Program-made: the position numbers and the translations under genes
In this document: piece after piece, positions 57,205 through 64,000 of the stretch
Numbering within the stretch: the first letter of the stretch is position 1
How the letters are laid out: each line of letters starts with the position of its first letter
The notes under the pieces: generated by a model
Told to the model about the DNA's origin: nothing
What the model saw: only the letters and a program-made list of their open reading frames with translations
The model's database searches: none
From: Sulfurimonas denitrificans DSM 1251
GTDB lineage: Bacteria; Campylobacterota; Campylobacteria; Campylobacterales; Sulfurimonadaceae
NCBI RefSeq assembly: GCF_000012965.1
Contig: NC_007575.1
Location: 434,001 to 498,000, forward strand
Direction: 5' to 3'
Length of the DNA stretch: 64,000 nucleotides

Positions 57205-57865
57205 AAACCTTTTGCATCTTTACTCTTAAATTATTTAACCACTCACTATCTTTTTTATCAGCAACAAACGAGTCTAAGAATATAACTTTTATGCAGCCTG
57301 GTTTATAATAAAACTCTTTTGTATTGTAACGCTTTGCGCTCTCAATAAGTACGACTGGCTGAACTATGAGTGAGTTTGAGTCAGCTAGAAGTTTAGCACC
57401 TGACTTAAAAGGGAGCATAACTCCTTTTGAAGAGCGTGTACCCTCGGGAAACATTGCAATAGCTCTATTGGTACTTAGTACATTTTTTGCGTCTTTTAGA
57501 AGTTTTATAAGAGATGTTTTGCTATCTCTTTGTACTGCTATATCTTTTGGGAGCCGAAGTGCTAAACCAAAAAACGGGATGTCAAAAAGCTCTTTTTTCG
57601 CAACCCATGCTATATCTCTATTTGAGACAGTCTCAATAACAGCAATATCCAAATCACTTTGATGATTTATCAAAAAGAGCTGAGTGTTTGGATCCTCCTT
57701 GCCTTTTATAGAAGTTGTAAAAAAGATAGTTAATCTAATGAGCCAAGCAGCTAGTTTTCTGCTATAAGGCTTTGGAAAAATATAAAATGTCACTATCATA
57801 ATAGTGAGCGAAGCTAAAATTATTATTGTCGCAAAGAGCCAACTAATGTGAGCAAATATCTTCAT
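57167..57865 (-). CDS. plsC: 1-acyl-sn-glycerol-3-phosphate acyltransferase
   Basis: PlsC (232 residues) acylates lysophosphatidic acid at the inner membrane. An N-terminal helix (LFATIIILASLTIMIVTFYIF) is followed by NHQSDLD, which gives the HX4D catalytic pair His68-Asp73, and FPEGTRSSKG. It overlaps the SH3 membrane gene by 23 bases and crcB by 38, hinting at coupled translation. Confidence 0.92.
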   Translation of the reverse strand: MKIFAHISWLFATIIILASLTIMIVTFYIFPKPYSRKLAAWLIRLTIFFTTSIKGKEDPNTQLFLINHQSDLDIAVIETVSNRDIAWVAKKELFDIPFFGLALRLPKDIAVQRDSKTSLIKLLKDAKNVLSTNRAIAMFPEGTRSSKGVMLPFKSGAKLLADSNSLIVQPVVLIESAKRYNTKEFYYKPGCIKVIFLDSFVADKKDSEWLNNLRVKMQKVYDDELANNSSNR

Positions 57866-58988
57866 TTTTTACCCAGCCTATTTTTTTGTTATTTAATTGT
57901 ACTTTTATCCAGCCATTTACTTCTGCTTCTTTTTGCAAGTTGTATTGGGATGCTGCTTTTTCAAAAATGGTCCCATTATTCATTGGAAGCAGGTAAATAG
58001 AAGAGCCTTCTTTAACGCATACCTCTTTGGAGGGAAGAGCAATTGATAAGATGTAACCAAGAGGAATAAAGATAAAAATAAGGTAGATATACCTCTTTCT
58101 CCATAAAATAATTAAAAAAGCTAGAAATGCAACTGTTGCAGCAACTCCCATTTTAATCATCTCATTTGATTGATCAGTTGGTTTTAAATCACTTTGTGTA
58201 GTTACACTATCATCACTCACAATAAGCGGAATATTGACAAAAATAAATCTATTTTTTAAAACATTAAAGTATGAAAAGGAGAGATTGCTCATGCTTTTGC
58301 CAACAATAGCATAATAGGTAATCTTAGAGTCGTTACCTGTGTGCGTTGCTGATTCTATACCCTGCTTATAAACGCCATTTAATTTAAGTGCGGAAATATC
58401 AGAATTTATGGCAGTAGCGACAAAAACAACTATATTGTGAGTTGCATCATAACTAGTTGTTTTATACTCTATAATATCAAAAGAGTTTGCTATAATATTT
58501 GAAAAATCACTCTTAGGATTTAAAGAAATTACGTTTAATTTCTCTCCTGATAATATAGTTGTTTTGTAAGCTTTTTCGCCTGTATCAATTAAAGTTGCTT
58601 CGAAATCAGGAAGCTTTGCATTTTGAGATGTCGCTATAAAATAGAATGTATCATAATAGTATTTTGAATCTTTTTGCCTTGATGGTAAAGGATTGAGTAT
58701 TTTTAATCCCGTTTCATTTGAGAGTTTGTAGGTAATATCTACAAAGTTTTTAACAACACAAAGGTTTTTTATAGTTATTGAAAATATCTCCCCCTTTAAT
58801 ACTCTTTGAGGTATCTTTTCATAATTTAAGTAGATGACTTTTGAGAGGGTATCTAGATTCTCTTCATAAGGAACATCCTCGCCACCAAACTCTTGTTTTT
58901 GTGTTGAAGTTTGAATATTGTTGGCATCGTCAATATTAGCAAATAAAAGAGCATGAAAAAAGAGCCATGCTAATAAAAATTTTATCAC
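57843..58988 (-). CDS. Membrane protein with signal peptide, two membrane helices and C-terminal SH3 domain
   Basis: A 381-residue protein. A signal peptide (IKFLLAWLFFHALLFA) precedes a beta-rich exported region (20-280) that recalls BatD-type domains (RVLKGEIFSITIKNL). Two helices follow (MGVAATVAFLAFLIILW; YLIFIFIPLGYILSIAL), then an SH3b-like domain (CVKEGSSIYLLPMNNGTIFE, GWIKVQLNNKKIGWVKNEDI). It may bind peptidoglycan or peptides. It overlaps purQ by four bases. Function unknown; the purine context looks coincidental. Confidence 0.8.
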   Translation of the reverse strand: MIKFLLAWLFFHALLFANIDDANNIQTSTQKQEFGGEDVPYEENLDTLSKVIYLNYEKIPQRVLKGEIFSITIKNLCVVKNFVDITYKLSNETGLKILNPLPSRQKDSKYYYDTFYFIATSQNAKLPDFEATLIDTGEKAYKTTILSGEKLNVISLNPKSDFSNIIANSFDIIEYKTTSYDATHNIVVFVATAINSDISALKLNGVYKQGIESATHTGNDSKITYYAIVGKSMSNLSFSYFNVLKNRFIFVNIPLIVSDDSVTTQSDLKPTDQSNEMIKMGVAATVAFLAFLIILWRKRYIYLIFIFIPLGYILSIALPSKEVCVKEGSSIYLLPMNNGTIFEKAASQYNLQKEAEVNGWIKVQLNNKKIGWVKNEDICSH

Positions 58989-59659
58989 GCTCTTAAAAAT
59001 CCTTGAAGCATTTTTATACCATCATCACTACCCAAAATAGCTTCCATAGCACGCTCAGGATGAGGCATCAGACCAAAAACATTTCTCTCTTTATTGCAAA
59101 TTCCAGCAATAGAGTCGATACTGCCATTTGGGTTTTTATCGTTACCATTTTCATCACAATACTTTAGAAGAACTTGGTTGTTTGCATATAACTCTTTTAA
59201 GCCACTATCATCAATATAGTAGTTGCCATCATGATGAGCGATAGGAATATTTACAATATCACCCTTATCAAGTTTTTCTAAAAAAATATTTTCATTGTTT
59301 ATAACTTTTAAATGGTGGTGTTTTGATAAAAAGTGCAGACTCTCATTTCGCTTTAATGCACCAGGAAGAAGTCCAGACTCTGTTAAAACTTGAAAACCGT
59401 TGCATATTCCTAAGACTTTGCCACCATCATCCGCATATTTTATTACAGCTTTCATAACAGGGCTAAATTTAGCAATAGCACCGCTTCTTAAATAATCGCC
59501 ATAACTAAAGCCACCAGCAACGATTAGCAGATCTGTATCGGAAGGAATAGTGTCAGATTTATGCCAAAGTATTTCAGTCTCAGCGCCTAAGGATTTAAAT
59601 GCATGTTGTGCGTCATACTCACAATTTGTACCAGGAAACTGCAGTATTGTTACTTTCAT
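58985..59659 (-). CDS. purQ: FGAM synthase glutaminase subunit PurQ
   Basis: PurQ (224 residues) supplies ammonia to PurL in purine synthesis. Motifs are VTILQFPGTNCEYDAQHAF, FSYGDYLRSGAIA, GICNGFQVL with the catalytic Cys, and GLMPHPERAME with His and Glu. It is coupled to purS (ATGA). PurL is not in this window. Confidence 0.95.
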   Translation of the reverse strand: MKVTILQFPGTNCEYDAQHAFKSLGAETEILWHKSDTIPSDTDLLIVAGGFSYGDYLRSGAIAKFSPVMKAVIKYADDGGKVLGICNGFQVLTESGLLPGALKRNESLHFLSKHHHLKVINNENIFLEKLDKGDIVNIPIAHHDGNYYIDDSGLKELYANNQVLLKYCDENGNDKNPNGSIDSIAGICNKERNVFGLMPHPERAMEAILGSDDGIKMLQGFLRA

Positions 59660-59898
59660 TTTACTATCTCGATTGTATAGTCCTCAATAACAGTGTTTGC
59701 CAAAAGGTCTTCACACATTCTAGTAACATCTTCCATCGCCTTTTTCTCATCACTCTCATTTAGCTTAAGAACAATTTGCTTGCCGACTCTAACATCACTA
59801 ACATTTTCAAAGTGTATAGACTTCAGTGCATGATGAACAGCTTTCCCTTGAGAATCTAGTACACCAGCTTTTAAAAAAACATTTACAACTACTTTCAT
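59656..59898 (-). CDS. purS: FGAM synthase subunit PurS
   Basis: An 80-residue PurS, which bridges PurQ and small PurL. It has VNVFLKAGVLDSQGKAVHHAL and SDVRVGKQIVLKL. The presence of separate PurS means the organism uses the small, multi-subunit PurL. ATG 59898 follows AGGAATAG. Confidence 0.95.
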   Translation of the reverse strand: MKVVVNVFLKAGVLDSQGKAVHHALKSIHFENVSDVRVGKQIVLKLNESDEKKAMEDVTRMCEDLLANTVIEDYTIEIVK

Positions 59899-59929
59899 TA
59901 CTATTCCTTGAATTTATTTATTTTAATTA

Positions 59930-60643
59930 TTACTTAGCTAGGATACGACTTAAAACTTGCTCGTAAGCTACCCTAAGACCGCCTAAGCCTTGACGGAATC
60001 TATCTTTATCCATCTTCTCGCCACTCTCTATATCCCAAAAACGGCAATTGTCAGGACTTATTTCATCGATAAGAATAATATTTCCACTGCTGTCTTTACC
60101 AAACTCTAGTTTGAAATCAACTAGATTTAACCCTTTTTGAGCAAAATATGGCTTTAATATATCATTTATTTGTCTTGCCATTCTGCGAAGTTTATCAAGC
60201 TCATCTTGATACTCAACAAGTCCTAAAATAAGCGCATGTTGGTCATTTAGCTTTGGATCTCCAAGAGCATCATTTTTATAATCAAACTCTACTAAAGTAA
60301 AAGGAAGAACTGTTCCATCTTTTATACCAAGATTTTTTGATAAGCTTCCAGTTGCGATATTTCTAACAATTACTTCAATAAGGATAACTTTTGTTTTTTT
60401 GTGAAGCAGATGATTGTCATCTAGCATCTTTACAAAATGAGTTTGTATGCCACTCTTTTCTAAGAGTTTAAAAAGTTCTGTTGAGATTTTATTGTTAAGT
60501 GCGCCTTTTCCAACCTCACTTGATTTTTTTTCTCCATTAAATGCTGTCAAATCATCTTTAAATTCTGATATAAGCAAATTCTCATCATCAGTACTAAATA
60601 ACTTTTTTGCTTTACCTTCATAAATCAGCTCTCTTTTTTCCAT
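59930..60643 (-). CDS. purC: SAICAR synthetase
   Basis: PurC (237 residues) links aspartate to CAIR. Motifs are [51 protein letters not shown] and [14 protein letters not shown]. It starts one base after ctpA stops and precedes purS by 31 bases. Confidence 0.96.
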
Positions 60644-60644
60644 A

Positions 60645-61964
60645 TTATTCTCCTTTTGTGATTATTAATGCTTTTAAAATATCTATAGCAGTCTTGAGCT
60701 GAAGATCTTTGCTAATCATCTCATTACTAATAACTAACTTTGAATCAGGCTCTGGTAGTTGTGCTCCTTGTTCGCCATCAACTTTTTCTAACTCTTCTAC
60801 TAGGTGTTTCTTTAAATCAGCCTCTTTAAGTGCAAACTCGTTTTTAGTGCTTTTAACTTCTCCAGGGAAAACTTCAATATCTGGCTTTACTCCGACTGCT
60901 TGGATAGTACGTCCACTAGGAAGATAGTATCTTGCAACAGTGAGCTTAATCGCCTCTTCATCAGTTATTGGGAGTACAACCTGAACGCTGCCTTTTCCAA
61001 AAGTATTTTGACCAACTACAATTCCACGTTTATGATCTTGAAGAGCTCCACTGACAATCTCACTAGCACTAGCACTTCCACCATTTACAAGCACAACAAG
61101 AGGCACTTTTGTAATAGTGTTACTTGATTTTGCGCTATAACTCTCATCATCTGCTTTGTTTCTACCTTTTTGTGAAACAATGTCTCCACTATCAACAAAA
61201 ATATCTACAAGTCCAACAGCTTGGTCAAGAAGTCCGCCTGGGTTATTTCTTAAATCAAGAACTATTCCCTTAGTCGTAGCTTTTTTCTCTTTTATCGCTT
61301 TTGCGACATCAGTTACAACTTTTTTATCAAAACTTGTAACTCTGATATATTGTATATCTGTTCCAACAGATTTTGCATAAACTGACTCAATTGTAATTAT
61401 CCCTCTTGTTATGGAGATTGCAAGTGGTTTTGTCTCACCTTCTCTAACAATTGTAAGCTCAATTTTTGTTCCAACTTTTCCGCGCATAATTGAGACTGCT
61501 TCATCAATAGTCATGTTAAGAGTTGATTTTTCATTGATTTTAAGAATAATATCACCAGCTTTTATACCAGCCTTATCAGCAGGAGTTCCCTCTATGGGAG
61601 CAATTACTGTAAGTGCACCATCTTTTACGCCAACTGTAATTCCAAGTCCGCCAAATTCACCATTTGTTTGAACTTTTAAATTTTTATAATCTTTTTGTGT
61701 GAGATAGTTTGAGTGTGCATCAAGATTGTTCATCATGCCCTCAAGTGCTTTGTTCATAAGCTCTTCAATTGTTACATTGTCAACATTATATTGTTCAACT
61801 ATACTGATAACTTTTGTAAATTTAGCCAAAGCTTCAAGTCTTGATGCCTCTTTACTTTTCTCTTTTTTATCAGCAACTGAAGCAAAAAGATTTGTAGAAA
61901 ATAAAAGGGCAAGAGCTACTGTTACTGAGGCAAAACCAAGAGTAATTAGTTTTTTGTTTTTCAT
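60645..61964 (-). CDS. ctpA: C-terminal processing peptidase (S41)
   Basis: A 439-residue exported protease. An N-terminal helix ([21 protein letters not shown]) leads into a PDZ domain ([30 protein letters not shown]). The catalytic part has [30 protein letters not shown] with the Ser nucleophile, and NTFGKGSVQ with the Lys. It degrades or trims periplasmic proteins. It heads the minus-strand run to crcB. Confidence 0.93.
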
Positions 61965-61992
61965 TATTTATCCTATAGAAATTAAAAGGGAT

Positions 61993-61998
61993 ATTATA
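61993..61998 (-). promoter_or_regulatory. -10 box candidate for ctpA
   Basis: TATAAT on the minus strand, 29 bases before the ctpA start. Confidence 0.5.
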
Positions 61999-62070
61999 GT
62001 AAAAAGCTGTTTAAATAACAATTAGAATAGATTATTGATACGCAGTAATTTCTATTTAAATTATTTTTAA

Positions 62071-62076
62071 TATAAT
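62071..62076 (+). promoter_or_regulatory. -10 box candidate for the hemerythrin gene
   Basis: A perfect TATAAT after a T-run, 30 bases before ATG 62106. Confidence 0.55.
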
Positions 62077-62105
62077 ACGAAAAATTAATCATTAGGGGTA
62101 TATTG

Positions 62106-62546
62106 ATGAGTTCTATAAAAGAGTATTTAAGTGAAGACCATGGTCGTTGTGATGAGCTTTTTGCAATAATGGAAGATGCTGCTGCAAAATCAATAGAGAG
62201 TGCGAAAGAGGCTTATGATGAGTTTGCTAAAAATACAGAGAGACACTTTCAAATGGAAGAGCGTGTAATGTTTTTAGAGTTTGAGCAAAAAACAGGTATG
62301 ACACAAGGACCTACTGCGATAATGAGACATGAACATATACAGATGAGAAATCTGCTTGAAGAGATGCGCAAAGCAATTGAGGCTAAAGATAAAGATAAAT
62401 TTTTTGGAAACAGCGAAACTTTGATGATTTTAATGCAACAACACAACATGAAAGAGGAGCAGATGCTATATACGATGGCGCAGCAACATTTAAGTGCTGA
62501 TGCAGAGCGTATCATAGATATGATGAACTCGATGATTGTTGAGTAG
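62106..62546 (+). CDS. Hemerythrin-like diiron protein
   Basis: A 146-residue four-helix protein. Likely iron ligands are His in LSEDHGRCDELF, His/Glu in NTERHFQMEERVMFLEFE, HEH in IMRHEHIQMRNLLEEM, and His with Glu in QQHNMKEEQMLYTMAQQH. Such proteins bind O2, NO or protect and repair iron centres (DNRLRE/RIC types are longer). AGGGGT gives good spacing to ATG 62106. The next gene, 12 bases on, is a His-rich membrane protein, so a shared O2/NO role is plausible. Confidence 0.87.
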   Translation: MSSIKEYLSEDHGRCDELFAIMEDAAAKSIESAKEAYDEFAKNTERHFQMEERVMFLEFEQKTGMTQGPTAIMRHEHIQMRNLLEEMRKAIEAKDKDKFFGNSETLMILMQQHNMKEEQMLYTMAQQHLSADAERIIDMMNSMIVE

Positions 62547-62558
62547 AGAAGCAGAGAT

Positions 62559-63857
62559 ATGGATTTTGATGGATTGTCGGTAGATCAAGCGCCACCGATA
62601 TCAGCACCACTTAGATTTTTTCTAACTGCGCCACTCTTTGCTATTTTAGCAGGAGTGTTAATTCTCTTTAGCGATGTGCTTACTCTCTCTAGCCGTTATT
62701 CAATTGAAACTATCGCTGTTACACATGCCATAACAATTGGGTTCTTAGGCTTTGTAATGCTTGGTGCGCTAGTTCAGATGCTACCAGTACTAGCAGGAGT
62801 TAAAATACCAAAAGTAGATATTATTTCTAAAATCTCATATATTTTATTGCTCTTTGGAGCCCTTTTTATGATTTTTGGATTGTGGTTTAGCATGTCAAAA
62901 ATTATACTCCTAGCATCACTTTTTCTTACATGTGGTTTTCTTATACTTATTATCTCAATGCTTCTGGCCTTTAGAGATGTTATAAACGTTACAGCTAGCA
63001 TACGAGCTATGATTACTAGTCTCTTTTTTGCTCTTTTTATAACGCTTCTGGGTGCGCACTTATTAGCATCTTATGGAGTTGGAAAATTTTCTGAGTTGCA
63101 CCATGTTTTTGCAAACGTTCACAGTGTTTGGGCTATATTTGGATTTGCTGGAATTTTAATAATCGGGGTTGCTTTTCACGTTTTGCCCATGTTTTATGTG
63201 GCTCCAAGGTTTAAGAAATTTTGTAAAAAAAGTGTTGTTTTGCTTATTACAACAGGACTTGGGCTTTGGCTCTTTTTAAACCTATTTTTTGACTCTTACT
63301 CAACTATCGCCAAGATATGGATAGCGCTCTTTTTTTGGGCATTTTCGACGACTGTTTATCTGAAATTAAATGCTAGAAGAAGAAAAGTTAGTGATGTTAC
63401 TGTCTGGTATTGGAAGAGTGCGGCTATCTTTATGACACTTGGAACATTTGCATGGAGCATAAATGACTTTTTTGGTGAAAAATATATTGTTATCGTCTCT
63501 GTTTTGATAGGCGGTGGTTTTATATTTTCTATAATGTCTGGAATGTTATATAAGATTGTTCCATTTTTAGTCTGGTTTCACTTAAATGCTAAAGGCTACA
63601 TGAGCATACCTACTATGAATGAGATGATTGATAAAAGGCTTTCTAAGGCTCAATTTATACTTTTTATACTCTCTTTAGTCGGTTTTATTTTCTCATTTTT
63701 TATAGCTTCACTTATGCCTATTTTTGCAGTTAGCTTTATTTTAAGTATGGCTATTTTAGAGTACAATATCGTATCTGTAGTTTTGATATATTACAAAACA
63801 TTAAAGAGAAAACCAGATTTTGATATGAGTATGTTTACAATGAAAGCAGAGAATTAA
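62559..63857 (+). CDS. Polytopic His-containing membrane protein, heme-copper-oxidase/NnrS-like
   Basis: A 432-residue protein with about 11-12 membrane helices. Conserved-looking His lie at helix positions: IAVTHAITIGFLGFVMLGAL, SELHHVFANVHSVWAIFGF, LIIGVAFHVLPMF and FLVWFHLNAKG. This pattern recalls heme-binding helices of heme-copper oxidase subunit I relatives and NnrS. It lacks the paired HH of the copper site as far as I can see. It follows a hemerythrin gene, consistent with NO or O2 handling. Precise function unknown. Confidence 0.7.
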   Translation: MDFDGLSVDQAPPISAPLRFFLTAPLFAILAGVLILFSDVLTLSSRYSIETIAVTHAITIGFLGFVMLGALVQMLPVLAGVKIPKVDIISKISYILLLFGALFMIFGLWFSMSKIILLASLFLTCGFLILIISMLLAFRDVINVTASIRAMITSLFFALFITLLGAHLLASYGVGKFSELHHVFANVHSVWAIFGFAGILIIGVAFHVLPMFYVAPRFKKFCKKSVVLLITTGLGLWLFLNLFFDSYSTIAKIWIALFFWAFSTTVYLKLNARRRKVSDVTVWYWKSAAIFMTLGTFAWSINDFFGEKYIVIVSVLIGGGFIFSIMSGMLYKIVPFLVWFHLNAKGYMSIPTMNEMIDKRLSKAQFILFILSLVGFIFSFFIASLMPIFAVSFILSMAILEYNIVSVVLIYYKTLKRKPDFDMSMFTMKAEN

Positions 63858-63859
63858 AA

Positions 63860-64000
63860 GTGAAAAATATAGTACTTATAGGTTTTATGGGCGTAGGCAA
63901 GGGAAGCGTGGCTAGAGAGATTATAAAATTGTCAGACTACATGTCAGTAGATACGGACGATTTGATAGAGAGTATGGAAAACAGAGTTATTAAAAAAATT
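63860..64000 (+). CDS. aroK: Shikimate kinase, 3' part beyond window
   Basis: Only the first 47 residues are visible. The P-loop LIGFMGVGKGSVAREI and the shikimate-binding VDTDDLIES identify AroK, which phosphorylates shikimate on the way to chorismate; PheA and PabB in this window use that product. The start is GTG 63860, two bases after the previous stop. The frame is open to the window end. Confidence 0.88.
   Translation, partial: MKNIVLIGFMGVGKGSVAREIIKLSDYMSVDTDDLIESMENRVIKKI

Noticed and set aside
60709-62025. Chain of plus-strand ORFs opposite ctpA
   Set aside because: They are antisense shadows; the ctpA frame carries all S41 and PDZ motifs.

Overview
The window is a contiguous piece of an AT-rich (roughly one-third GC by eye) chromosome. 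The gene set and protein style point to Campylobacterota, most likely a Sulfurimonas-like sulfur oxidizer. Evidence includes split and mixed-pathway operons, fliF-fliG-fliH followed by dxs, a C4-zinc-ribbon protein of the HP0958 type, histidine kinases with an AHQWRQPL H-box, dimeric dUTPase, and ovothiol synthase. This assignment is inferred from families, not from a database match.

Layout. 1-4646: a SulP anion transporter (cut by the window edge), a cupin, cysteine synthase, a class IV aminotransferase, a small protein that looks SspB-like, and a LysR regulator. 4775-18380: three tightly packed housekeeping runs: UvrD helicase-truB-csrA-ispE-smpB-M23 peptidase-TPR-Nif3; zinc ribbon-waaA-pseudouridine synthase-GIY-YIG-YaiI; and ffh-rpsP-khpA-rimM-trmD-rplS. 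18381-24300: a complete rRNA operon (leader with two promoter-like boxes, 16S, tRNA-Ala(TGC), 23S, 5S), with inverted repeats flanking 16S and 23S that can form pre-rRNA processing stems. 24483-29106 (minus strand): the N-degron operon clpS-clpA-aat and a Cys/Met-metabolism PLP enzyme. 29202-46203 (plus strand): bioD, pyrB-pabB, an orphan histidine kinase, transaldolase, rplY-pth-LptFG permease, lysA-HAD-pheA-hisC, then fliF-fliG-fliH-dxs.

46195-55301 is the most accessory-looking part. It holds ovoA (ovothiol synthase) and, 4.4 kb on, a PatB/MalY-type C-S lyase that could supply the second ovothiol step. Between them lie a single-chain MmeI-like restriction-modification enzyme, a gene broken by one in-frame amber codon, a KilA-N protein and a 32-codon ORF. 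I regard this inserted block as the best candidate for an undescribed or decaying defence module.

55273-64000: a small Cys-rich protein, dUTPase and an orphan ABC ATPase; a minus-strand run ctpA-purC-purS-purQ-SH3 membrane protein-plsC-crcB; and a plus-strand run of a hemerythrin-like protein, a polytopic His-rich membrane protein and the start of shikimate kinase.

Most genes overlap by 1-11 bases or sit within 20 bases of each other, so translation is probably coupled. TTG and GTG starts are common. No CRISPR array, transposase or prophage was seen.
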